A stretch of DNA of 6,362 nucleotides from Verrucomicrobiales bacterium (GTDB lineage: Bacteria; Verrucomicrobiota; Verrucomicrobiia; Verrucomicrobiales; DEV007), in NCBI GenBank assembly GCA_002696885.1, contig NZSO01000038.1:5916-12277 (forward strand), read 5' to 3'. The notes under the pieces are model-generated. The model was not told the origin of the DNA, did no database searches, and saw only the letters and a program-made list of their open reading frames with translations. Position numbers and translations under genes: made by a program. Shown one piece after another: positions 1 to 5,826 of this stretch; position 1 is the stretch's first letter, and every line of letters begins with the position of its first letter.

Positions 1-777
1 AACCTCCAAGAGCATATTTTGGGTCGAGCCAATATATCACTTATCACAAAAGACATTAAAACGTTAACTAGAGATCCAACTCAATGGATCCAAATAACTT
101 TAGTTTACGGTCTCTTATTTTTATATGTTCTAAATATAAGAAATATGGGATATCAATATAAAAGTGATTTCTGGGTATCATTCATCTCCCTAATGAATCT
201 TGGAGTTTGCTCGCTTTCTCTATCAACACTAACTACAAGATTTGTTTTCCCGCAATTTAGCCTTGAAGGAAGGAAGCTCTGGATACTTGCCATGTCCCCT
301 GTAAGCATGAAAAAAATTCTGCTACAGAAATTAATTAGTTCCTGTCTCATAACAGGAGCTCTGACAACTCTATTAATTTTGATATCAAGCTCTCTGTTAA
401 AAATGCCAGCCATCAAAACAGCTTCTGACAGCGCTATCATCTTCATGATTACTATTTCACTCAATTCAATAGCCCTATGCTTGGGCACTCTATTCCCAAA
501 TTTCAAAGATGAGAATTCTGCAAAAATTGTCTCTGGTTTCGGAGGGACACTTTGCTTAATCGCTAGCTTTATCTACATCATCATTATGATGCTTTTTATG
601 GCCTATCCAATTGCAGTAAAAAACCTATCCATTGGAATTTTTTCCATTCACAACATTGATACTGCCATTAACTTATCGAGATTTTTTTGTATCGGAGTTT
701 CCATTGTTATTGTCTCAATTGCTATAAAAGTAACTATTAAAAAAGCTGACAAAGTTAAATATTTAAGAATTCCATAA
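1..777 (+). CDS. ABC exporter permease, ABC_tran_2-like (5' truncated)
   Basis: This is the C-terminal part of an integral membrane protein, probably the permease half of an ABC exporter of unknown substrate. The frame is open from base 1 (NLQEHILGRAN...), so the TTG at 19 is unlikely to be the true start and the gene begins upstream of the window. About six hydrophobic segments are visible, near residues 30-46, 58-79, 113-132, 144-164, 180-203 and 225-246 of the 258 visible codons. Family-like motifs are DIKTLTRDPTQW before the first segment, RFVFPQFSLEGRKLWIL followed by SPVSMKKILLQK, and FPNFKDENSAKIVSGFGGT. I recognise these from putative ABC exporter permeases (Pfam ABC_tran_2 type), which are usually about twice this length. 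No ATPase is visible; by family habit it would lie upstream. The protein ends in a short basic tail. The family call is fairly sure, the substrate unknown. Confidence 0.75.
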   Translation, partial: NLQEHILGRANISLITKDIKTLTRDPTQWIQITLVYGLLFLYVLNIRNMGYQYKSDFWVSFISLMNLGVCSLSLSTLTTRFVFPQFSLEGRKLWILAMSPVSMKKILLQKLISSCLITGALTTLLILISSSLLKMPAIKTASDSAIIFMITISLNSIALCLGTLFPNFKDENSAKIVSGFGGTLCLIASFIYIIIMMLFMAYPIAVKNLSIGIFSIHNIDTAINLSRFFCIGVSIVIVSIAIKVTIKKADKVKYLRIP

Positions 778-820
778 TATTAATAGAAATTCATAATTTA
801 TCATCTATATTAAGATAATT

Positions 821-1486
821 ATGGATAGAACAACTGATTATAATCCTATAATTGAGGATCCTGATTTTTTAAATTTCGATGGATCCAATCAAAATGAAAT
901 TGTTGTTAGTGAACTGAACGCTAGACATCAAGGGATTGAATTTGATGAGCAATTAGCTAATGCGCAGCAACAACTCAAAGAGCTAAAAAAGCAGGAAGAG
1001 GAAATCGAAAAACAAAAAGCTGAGTTAGAATTTCTGAGACAAATGCAAAGTGCATTCAATCGCGGCAAGGTTGAAATGTTAGACAACTTACAGCATGCCA
1101 TCACGCTTCTTGAAAGAGAACGATTAGATGCGGAACAGAGGATACTACAATACAGTAGAGCACAATCGACATTCAAACGAACAATTGACAATATTAGTTT
1201 ACTAAATCCTGATGACTGCACCCATGGGCAACTTCATGAAGAATTAACTCAGGCCAACAATGTTATTGATGACGCTAGAGACGAATACATGAGAACGCTC
1301 AAGCACCTTGATAGCCTTAACTCATCAGATGAATTTAACAATTCAGATGATCAATCAACCAATCACTTTGCCTCAATTTCTGCATCTAGGAATTTCCGAT
1401 ATTGGTTCAAAAGCGGTTTTGCATTTTCTCTTCCTCTAATAGTTTTCATTTCCTTTGTTTACTTAACTTACAAATATATAATTTAA
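821..1486 (+). CDS. Uncharacterised acidic coiled-coil protein with C-terminal membrane anchor
   Basis: I cannot name a function for this 221-residue protein. It has no N-terminal signal sequence. Residues 1-40 are polar and acidic. Residues about 42-112 are a long Glu/Lys/Gln-rich stretch with heptad-like spacing (QQLKELKKQEEEIEKQKAE), typical of a coiled coil. A second charged helix at about 136-166 follows an NPDD break, then a Ser/Asn/Asp-rich linker. A single hydrophobic segment at about 198-219 ends at the C-terminus, giving a tail-anchored layout with the coil probably in the cytoplasm. By my count it carries 38 Asp/Glu against 23 Lys/Arg. It starts 43 bases after the permease gene and is followed after 36 bases by another tail-anchored gene, so co-transcription is plausible. 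The ATG at 821 is preceded by no Shine-Dalgarno motif. From memory, similar coiled-coil proteins occur in Verrucomicrobia; this is unverified. Confidence 0.85.
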   Translation: MDRTTDYNPIIEDPDFLNFDGSNQNEIVVSELNARHQGIEFDEQLANAQQQLKELKKQEEEIEKQKAELEFLRQMQSAFNRGKVEMLDNLQHAITLLERERLDAEQRILQYSRAQSTFKRTIDNISLLNPDDCTHGQLHEELTQANNVIDDARDEYMRTLKHLDSLNSSDEFNNSDDQSTNHFASISASRNFRYWFKSGFAFSLPLIVFISFVYLTYKYII

Positions 1487-1522
1487 AAAGTAAGCAATCT
1501 CCCTCTTTTTTAGAATGATTTC

Positions 1523-1828
1523 ATGAAAAAGACTACTGACATAAAACAGTCCCAACATGATCTTTTTAGCTCTCGCCTAAAAAATGACGAATTGTCTATC
1601 AAAGAGAAAATCGCAAATCTTGAGAATTTTGTCTCTAAATCGAATCAATCTAACAAAACTGACTCTTTAAAATTTGTTCACCGAGCAAGCGTCAATTACT
1701 CCACTGAAAAATTGAGCAGGTCTCAAATTGCACAGATAAAGGCTCAAAATATGAGAAATTTCATCAATTTCATTATTGCTCTTGTATTTTTTACTCTCAT
1801 TTCATGCCTGCTATTTATTGGACTATAG
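1523..1828 (+). CDS. Small basic protein with C-terminal transmembrane segment
   Basis: I do not recognise this 101-residue protein. The first 78 residues are hydrophilic and basic (15 Lys/Arg against 8 Asp/Glu by my count), with a probable helix at about 22-40 (DELSIKEKIANLENFV) and another at about 63-78. A single hydrophobic segment at about 79-100 (starting NFINFIIALVFF) closes the protein. With Lys and Arg directly before it and no signal peptide, the N-terminal part should face the cytoplasm. It lies between the acidic coiled-coil gene (36-base gap) and gatC (51-base gap) on the same strand. The shared tail-anchored layout and opposite net charge suggest, as inference only, that the two proteins could associate at the membrane. 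The overlapping reverse frame at 1744-1986 has no family features. Real-gene status rests on the coherent topology and the tight spacing. Confidence 0.75.
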   Translation: MKKTTDIKQSQHDLFSSRLKNDELSIKEKIANLENFVSKSNQSNKTDSLKFVHRASVNYSTEKLSRSQIAQIKAQNMRNFINFIIALVFFTLISCLLFIGL

Positions 1829-1879
1829 AACATTAACTGCTGGATTTTCTTTTTTCTTAGTTTAATCATCTCAAACTTA

Positions 1880-2170
1880 ATGAGTGATAGTAATATTGAT
1901 GTGAAATATGTAGCCAACTTGGCACGTCTAGATCTAGATGATAACGAAATCGAAAATTTCACAAAACAGCTAAATGATATACTCACTTTTGTTCAACAAC
2001 TAGAAGGTGTAGATACAACTAATGTTAAAGCAACATCACATGCTAATTTAATGCTTGATGTGATAAGAAAGGACGAATCAAGAGAAGGATTTGGAAGCGA
2101 TATCGCGCTTAGAAATGCCCCTGATCAAAACAATCAACAATTTAAAGTTACACGCGTTGTAGATTCATGA
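1880..2170 (+). CDS. gatC: Asp/Glu-tRNA(Asn/Gln) amidotransferase subunit C
   Basis: GatC is the small subunit that holds GatA and GatB together in the amidotransferase that converts mischarged Asp-tRNA(Asn) and/or Glu-tRNA(Gln) into Asn-tRNA and Gln-tRNA in the cytoplasm. The 96-residue length is normal for the family. Recognisable landmarks are VANLARLDL at residues 11-19, the helix with QLNDILTFVQQL at 30-41, the GVDTTNVKATSH turn at 43-54, IRKDE at 62-66, NAP at 79-81, and the C-terminal FKVTRVV at 88-94. The ATG at 1880 gives the usual N-terminus, with VKYVANLARL a few residues in. There is no Shine-Dalgarno motif; the upstream 51 bases are pyrimidine-rich. The stop codon overlaps the gatA start as ATGA, which implies translational coupling with gatA. 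Nothing is truncated or unusual in the sequence. Confidence 0.96.
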   Translation: MSDSNIDVKYVANLARLDLDDNEIENFTKQLNDILTFVQQLEGVDTTNVKATSHANLMLDVIRKDESREGFGSDIALRNAPDQNNQQFKVTRVVDS

Positions 2171-3627
2171 CCGATTCCATAGGTTCCTTAACAATATCAC
2201 AACTGAAAGAAGCCTATACAAGCGGTTCAATTTCACCAGTTGATGCTATCTCAAATTTAATCGACGAGATTGAAAATCTTGATTCAGATGTAGGCGCTTA
2301 TATATCTATAGACAAAGATTCAGCTTTAGAGAGTGCTGCAAAGGTCGATATAAGCCAACCCCTTGGAGGAATTCCAATTGCCATTAAGGATCTGATTAAC
2401 GTTAGCGGTCAAAGCTGTTCATGTGCATCAAAAATATTAAAAGACGCATATACTTCGACATATGATGCAACTGCTGTTTCTAGACTCAAATCTAATGGGG
2501 CAATCCCATTAGGGAGAGTTAATATGGATGAATTTGCTATGGGTTCATCTACTGAAAATTCGGGTTTCCATATAACTAAGAACCCTTGGGATATAAGCAG
2601 ATCACCTGGAGGCAGTAGTGGAGGTTCTGCAGCATGTGTTGCTAATGATACAGCTGTCGCTTCCCTCGGCTCTGATACAGGTGGTTCAATCAGGCAACCA
2701 GCATCTTTTTGCGGCGTCGTCGGCCTTAAGCCAAGTTATGGTACTGTTTCAAGGTACGGTTTGGTAGCGTTTGCATCATCTCTGGATCAAATTGGACCTA
2801 TTACCAAAACAAGTAAAGATGCGGCATTACTATTAAGCGCCATAGCTGGTAAAGATCCATTAGATTCCACATCAATTGACAATTCAAATGCTGGTCTATC
2901 AACAATGCTTAATGGAAACATTAAGGGCCTTAAACTCGGAATGCCAAAAGAATATTTTACTGATGGCATTGATTCTCAAGTTCAAGATTGTATCAATGAT
3001 GCGATTACGAAATTAGAAGAGCTCGGCGCTGAAATCGTAGACATAAGTTTACCACATACTGAATATGCAGTTTCAACTTATTACATTATTGCAACAGCTG
3101 AGGCCTCAGCAAACCTTGCCAGATTTGACGCAGTAAGATATGGTAATAGGGCACTTGATTGTGAAAACATTAACGAACATTATGTCAAATCTAGGTCCGA
3201 AGGGTTTGGAGCAGAGGTTAAAAGGCGAATTATTCTTGGGACCTATGTATTAAGTTCAGGATATAATGATGCATATTACGTCAAGGCTCAAAAAGTAAGG
3301 ACTCTAATTAGGGATGACTTTAAAAACGCTTTTGATAAGGTTGATGCTATCATTTCTCCAACATCACCAACTCCAGCTTTTAAAATAGGGCAGATGTCCA
3401 AAGATCCCTTAAAAATGTATCTTGCTGATATATTTACGATAGCTGCCAATTTATCTGGAATATGTGGAATTAGCACTCCTTGTGGATTTGTCAGTAGCGA
3501 TGAAGGCACTTCTCTTCCCGTAGGCTTACAAATACTTGGTCCACCAATGAAAGAATCAACAATTTTACGTGTATCAGATGCTTATGAACAAGCGACTGAT
3601 TGGTTAGCAAAAAAGCCCTCTAATTAG
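2167..3627 (+). CDS. gatA: Asp/Glu-tRNA(Asn/Gln) amidotransferase subunit A
   Basis: GatA is the amidase subunit: it hydrolyses glutamine and passes the ammonia to GatB, which amidates the misacylated tRNA. The 486-residue length is typical. The amidase signature is complete. Lys74 lies in GIPIAIKD, the cis-Ser is Ser150 in PGGSSGGSAA, and the nucleophile is Ser174 in GSDTGGSIRQPA. The 24-residue spacing between the two serines matches that in known amidase-signature enzymes. Other family landmarks are NMDEFAMGSSTENS at 119-132, GLKPSYGTVSRYG at 187-199, RRIILGTYVLSSGY near 353-366, and SPTSPTPAF near 398-405. The start at 2167 overlaps the gatC stop by four bases. The gene ends 16 bases before the converging rnhB stop, with a hairpin terminator in between. 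No gatB follows, so the third subunit must be encoded elsewhere. Confidence 0.98.
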   Translation: MTDSIGSLTISQLKEAYTSGSISPVDAISNLIDEIENLDSDVGAYISIDKDSALESAAKVDISQPLGGIPIAIKDLINVSGQSCSCASKILKDAYTSTYDATAVSRLKSNGAIPLGRVNMDEFAMGSSTENSGFHITKNPWDISRSPGGSSGGSAACVANDTAVASLGSDTGGSIRQPASFCGVVGLKPSYGTVSRYGLVAFASSLDQIGPITKTSKDAALLLSAIAGKDPLDSTSIDNSNAGLSTMLNGNIKGLKLGMPKEYFTDGIDSQVQDCINDAITKLEELGAEIVDISLPHTEYAVSTYYIIATAEASANLARFDAVRYGNRALDCENINEHYVKSRSEGFGAEVKRRIILGTYVLSSGYNDAYYVKAQKVRTLIRDDFKNAFDKVDAIISPTSPTPAFKIGQMSKDPLKMYLADIFTIAANLSGICGISTPCGFVSSDEGTSLPVGLQILGPPMKESTILRVSDAYEQATDWLAKKPSN

Positions 3628-3629
3628 TA

Positions 3630-3661
3630 TCTAGTATCAAATATTATACTAGAAATTTTTT
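3630..3661 (+). terminator. Intrinsic terminator of the gatCA block, overlapping the rnhB 3' end
   Basis: A perfect 8-bp stem is formed by TCTAGTAT (3630-3637) and ATACTAGA (3646-3653), with an 8-base loop. It is followed by AA and six T residues (3656-3661). It begins three bases after the gatA stop codon. The stem is AT-rich (2 G-C pairs), so it should be weak for a classical terminator. The 3' arm and the T-tract lie inside the last six codons of the convergent rnhB gene. On the minus strand no T-run follows the stem, so I assign it to plus-strand transcription. Confidence 0.6.
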
Positions 3662-4255
3662 CACAGGAGCAAAACTTTTTCTGTGTATTTTACATGGGCC
3701 AAATTTATCAAGTGCCTCCAAATGAACCTTTGTACCGTAACCTTTATGCTTTTCAAATTTATAATCAGGGTACAGTTTTGAATATTTTAGCATCAGTTTA
3801 TCACGCTCAACTTTTGCTATAATACTCGCAGCTGCAATTGAAAGACTCTTCGAATCCCCTTTCACTATTGAATCGTTAGGCAATGGAAAATCTTTAACTG
3901 GCATCCCATCAATAATCACAAATGAGGGTTTGATTGATAAATTCAATACAGCTTGAGCCATCGCTTTGTGAGTGGCTCTTAGAATATTTATTGTGTCTAT
4001 TTGCTCCTCATCAACAACTGAATAAGCATATATTACATTAGAATGTGGAGATGTAATATTGTTATAAATCTTTTCCCTCCTAGCGGATGACAATTTTTTT
4101 GAATCATCTAATTCAACAGACTCAAAATTTCTTGGTAGTATAACAGCAGCCGCCACAACAGGTCCGGCCAAAGGTCCCCTACCCGCTTCGTCAACACCTG
4201 CAATAATTTCATGACCAGATGTAATTAATTTTTTTTCGAATGAAAAATCTGGCAT
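3644..4255 (-). CDS. rnhB: Ribonuclease HII
   Basis: RNase HII cuts 5' of ribonucleotides embedded in double-stranded DNA and degrades RNA of RNA-DNA hybrids, starting ribonucleotide excision repair. The 203-residue product is of normal length. The N-terminal motif IAGVDEAGRGPLAGPVVAAA (residues 18-37) contains the metal-binding pair Asp22-Glu23 and the GRG loop that reads the ribonucleotide junction. The remaining acidic residues are Asp116 in VIIDG and Asp134 in KGDSKSLSIAAASIIAKV. Their 18-residue spacing equals that of the E. coli pair Asp108/Asp126 as I recall it. The conserved KGYGT (171-175), whose Tyr173 packs on the substrate, and the HRKSF near 191-195 are also present. The ATG at 4255 has no Shine-Dalgarno motif but lies 17 bases after a TATAAT box. 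The gene converges on gatA and diverges from lspA, so it is probably a single-gene transcript. Confidence 0.97.
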   Translation of the reverse strand: MPDFSFEKKLITSGHEIIAGVDEAGRGPLAGPVVAAAVILPRNFESVELDDSKKLSSARREKIYNNITSPHSNVIYAYSVVDEEQIDTINILRATHKAMAQAVLNLSIKPSFVIIDGMPVKDFPLPNDSIVKGDSKSLSIAAASIIAKVERDKLMLKYSKLYPDYKFEKHKGYGTKVHLEALDKFGPCKIHRKSFAPVKKFLV

Positions 4256-4272
4256 TTATTTAATTAGTTTAA

Positions 4273-4278
4273 ATTATA
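4273..4278 (-). promoter_or_regulatory. Putative -10 box of the rnhB promoter
   Basis: The minus strand reads TATAAT here, a perfect -10 hexamer, ending 17 bases before the rnhB ATG. A start about seven bases downstream would give a leader of only about 11 bases. The -35 side is poor. The best candidate is GTAACA (4294-4299 read on the minus strand) at a short 15-base spacing, four of six matches to TTGACA. In such AT-rich DNA the hexamer could arise by chance, so confidence is moderate to low. Confidence 0.4.
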
Positions 4279-4280
4279 AG

Positions 4281-4299
4281 GTAACAACCATACTGTTAC
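4281..4299. promoter_or_regulatory. Inverted repeat in the rnhB-lspA divergent gap, possible operator
   Basis: GTAACA (4281-4286) and TGTTAC (4294-4299) are perfect inverted copies separated by seven bases (ACCATAC). The element sits in the 70-base gap between divergent rnhB and lspA and overlaps the -35/spacer part of the putative rnhB promoter. The layout fits a dimeric repressor or activator site, but the arms are short and no regulator is encoded nearby. The 7-base loop could equally be a chance match. Confidence 0.25.
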
Positions 4300-4325
4300 G
4301 CTACATAACAAATTTATTAAAACCA

Positions 4326-4799
4326 ATGTCATTATTCGTTAAAATATCATTACCTCTCTTTATCATTGATCAAATCTCAAAATTGTTAGTGCTGTATAAC
4401 TTTGATCTGGGTGATGAAAAATCGATTATCCCAAATTTTTTCAATCTCGTTAGAGTTCACAATACTGGAATAGCGTTTGGAAAGTTTAATGATGCAACGT
4501 ATTCTAATATTATTTTTTCATTTGTCGCAATTTTTGCGCTAATTTTCATAATCGTTTTATGGAAGAAAAATAAATTCCCAGGAAAAGTTAATACATATGC
4601 AATAGTTTTTCTGGTTCCCGGTATCCTAGGCAACTTGGTTGATCGATTGTGGCATGGATATGTTGTAGATTTCCTCGACTTTTACATAAATAATTCACAT
4701 TGGCCTTCATTTAATGTTGCGGATTCCTGCATATGTATTTCTGCTGGACTTCTATTTATTGGCGCATTCAAAGCAGATGAAGAGTTAAAAGAAAAATGA
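4326..4799 (+). CDS. lspA: Lipoprotein signal peptidase (signal peptidase II)
   Basis: LspA is the inner-membrane aspartyl peptidase that removes the signal peptide from prolipoproteins after diacylglycerol is attached to the lipobox cysteine. At 157 residues it is of normal length, with four hydrophobic segments at about 5-24, 58-79, 88-104 and 131-149. Conserved residues are Asp15 in IIDQISK, Asn46 in HNTGIAFG, Asn103 and Arg107 in GNLVDR, the catalytic Asp115 in VVDFLDFY, and the catalytic Asp133 in WPSFNVADSCI. The usual GGxxGN reads PGILGN here, so the first glycine is replaced by Pro98; this is a mild deviation with all catalytic positions intact. The start at 4326 places the first membrane segment at the N-terminus as expected and has no Shine-Dalgarno motif. 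The stop overlaps the next gene's start as ATGA, so the two are almost certainly co-transcribed although functionally unrelated. Confidence 0.96.
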   Translation: MSLFVKISLPLFIIDQISKLLVLYNFDLGDEKSIIPNFFNLVRVHNTGIAFGKFNDATYSNIIFSFVAIFALIFIIVLWKKNKFPGKVNTYAIVFLVPGILGNLVDRLWHGYVVDFLDFYINNSHWPSFNVADSCICISAGLLFIGAFKADEELKEK

Positions 4800-5362
4800 C
4801 TTTTAATAGCAGCCTTAGAAAGGCAAAACACCAGCTGAGATTGGATCTAAAATATAAATTATCTCAGATGACCCGTGATGAGAGAAATATCAGCAATTCA
4901 ATCATAAATGAAAAACTTCTTTTAGAGTTAAAGAAATGCACGTCAATATTGTGCTTTTATCCACTTCCAAGTGAACCTAATATTAAACCGTCAATCGAGT
5001 ATTGGCTCAAAAATAATTTTGAAGTCAGCCTACCTCGACTACACAATGGTAAAATCCAATGCCATAAAATAAATCATCTTGCAGAAAATGAATTTATAAA
5101 ATCTGACATTGGGGTATTAGAACCAAATCCAAACAATTGTGAGATAATTCCAGAGGAATCTATACGCAATATTCTTATTCCTGGATTGGGGTTCAGCCAT
5201 AAAGGTCAACGAATTGGCAGAGGCGGCGGAATTTATGACAAATTTTTATCAACATGTAGTCCTGGTAAGTTTTTGATTGGAGTTTGTTTTAATGTCCAAT
5301 TTGTTGATGAAATACCAATTGAAAAACATGATCAATTAGTTTCAAAAGTTATCTCGGGTTAA
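4796..5362 (+). CDS. ygfA: 5-formyltetrahydrofolate cyclo-ligase
   Basis: This cytoplasmic enzyme (MTHFS, also called fau) uses ATP to convert 5-formyl-THF to 5,10-methenyl-THF, returning a dead-end folate to one-carbon metabolism. The 188-residue length is normal. Landmarks in order: basic N-terminal helix KAKHQLRLDLK near residues 9-19; FYPLPSEPNI at 54-63, part of the folate site; SLPRL at 78-82; GVLEPNP at 106-112; and the nucleotide-loop signature ILIPGLGFSHKG with QRIGRGGGIYDKFL at 126-151. A C-terminal KHDQLV follows at 177-182. The bacterial consensus has Asp where this protein has Ser134 (GFD becomes GFS). Arg142 in GRGGG replaces the more common Tyr, as also seen in eukaryotic versions. 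The start codon overlaps the lspA stop by four bases. The ATG has only a weak GAAGAG 11 bases upstream. The 3' end converges on apaG with a four-base gap. Confidence 0.93.
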   Translation: MTFNSSLRKAKHQLRLDLKYKLSQMTRDERNISNSIINEKLLLELKKCTSILCFYPLPSEPNIKPSIEYWLKNNFEVSLPRLHNGKIQCHKINHLAENEFIKSDIGVLEPNPNNCEIIPEESIRNILIPGLGFSHKGQRIGRGGGIYDKFLSTCSPGKFLIGVCFNVQFVDEIPIEKHDQLVSKVISG

Positions 5363-5366
5363 ATAC

Positions 5367-5747
5367 CTATACCCATTTTGGAATAGTTAACTCAAAATCA
5401 GGAATCTTCGTATAAACAGCTCTTCCTAGGTCAGTCTCTCCAAAAAAAGATCCCTGAACTTGAGAGTCACCAGATATTACATGGTAACTATTGTAATTAA
5501 ATTCATCTCCACTTTCTATAAGGGGAAACTGACCAATAACGCCATCACCCTCAACAATCAATTTCTCGCCATCGTAGGAGGTTATTATCCACTTTCTGCC
5601 AATAATTTTTATCCTTTCAGGAGAATTGTTCTTAATTGTTATAAAATAAACAAATGGATACGGTTTATCAACTGGCGCTTCTAAACTTGGCATATAGATG
5701 ACATCGTCAACTATAACTTCTAAAGATATTAATTCTTCAATTTCCAA
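5367..5747 (-). CDS. apaG: ApaG domain protein (DUF525)
   Basis: This is a single ApaG domain, an immunoglobulin-like beta-sandwich. Its biochemical role is unsettled; in enterobacteria apaG has been linked to Co2+ resistance and Mg2+ efflux. The 126-residue length matches stand-alone ApaG. Landmarks are YFITIKNNSPERIKIIGRKW with IIT (residues 34-56), VEGDGVIGQFPLIESGDEF near 65-83, VQGSFFGE near 97-104, and the C-terminal IPDFELTIP near 115-123. The usual VVGEQP reads VIGQFP here, a small change in the conserved loop. The start is TTG at 5745-5747. The only upstream alternatives before the stop codon at 5781-5783 are ATT codons, so no ATG or GTG start is available without losing the first strand. 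It is transcribed alone, divergent from thiD and convergent with the folate cyclo-ligase gene. Nothing nearby suggests a metal-transport context. Confidence 0.88.
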   Translation of the reverse strand: MEIEELISLEVIVDDVIYMPSLEAPVDKPYPFVYFITIKNNSPERIKIIGRKWIITSYDGEKLIVEGDGVIGQFPLIESGDEFNYNSYHVISGDSQVQGSFFGETDLGRAVYTKIPDFELTIPKWV

Positions 5748-5785
5748 TCTTAATGAAATGGGTTTATTTGGATTATTAATTTAAC

Positions 5786-5824
5786 ATGTATTTACATCTA
5801 TAAACAATTACCAAATAATTATTT
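5786..5824 (+). promoter_or_regulatory. Putative thiD promoter with overlapping palindromes
   Basis: TTTACA (5791-5796) and AATAAT (5814-5819) each match the -35 and -10 consensus at five of six positions with the optimal 17-base spacing. The predicted start is about 5826, next to the thiD ATG at 5827, so the transcript would have almost no leader. Two palindromes overlap these boxes: ATGTA-TT-TACAT (5786-5797) over the -35, and AAATAATTATTT (5813-5824) over the -10. They may be operators or chance in AT-rich DNA. No TPP-riboswitch motif (such as CTGAGA) is visible, and there is no room for one in the 79-base gap. Confidence 0.4.
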
Positions 5825-5826
5825 AA

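Noticed and set aside
153..506. Minus-strand open frame of 117 codons inside the ABC permease gene
   Set aside because: It lies wholly within a plus-strand gene with clear family motifs, has no recognisable domain and no separate promoter.
85..893. Repeated ATGGATCCAA-like strings near 84 and 883 as a direct repeat
   Set aside because: The match is about ten bases, lies within two different coding frames and has no further copies I could find; chance is enough.
928..1221. Minus-strand Ser/Cys-rich open frame of 97 codons
   Set aside because: Its composition is the reverse complement of the Glu/Lys-rich coiled-coil codons on the plus strand, a common artefact.
1829..1879. Pyrimidine-rich gap before gatC as a terminator or promoter
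   Set aside because: It has a T-rich run but no stem before it, and no -35/-10 pair with acceptable spacing.
1744..1986. Minus-strand open frame of 80 codons across the 1523-1828 gene and gatC
   Set aside because: It overlaps the certain gatC gene and has no family features.
2787..3509. Two minus-strand open frames (2787-2969 and 3288-3509) inside gatA
   Set aside because: gatA is certain over this range and these frames show no domain or start signal.
5356..5374. GGGT...ACCC hairpin between the cyclo-ligase gene and apaG as a terminator
   Set aside because: The stem is only 4 bp with an 11-base loop and a short T-run of four; too weak to support.
5460..5684. Plus-strand open frame of 74 codons inside apaG
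   Set aside because: It is antisense to a recognised ApaG domain and looks like random AT-rich coding.
5748..5826. TPP riboswitch ahead of thiD
   Set aside because: No CTGAGA-like core or paired helices, and the gap is too short for a complete element.
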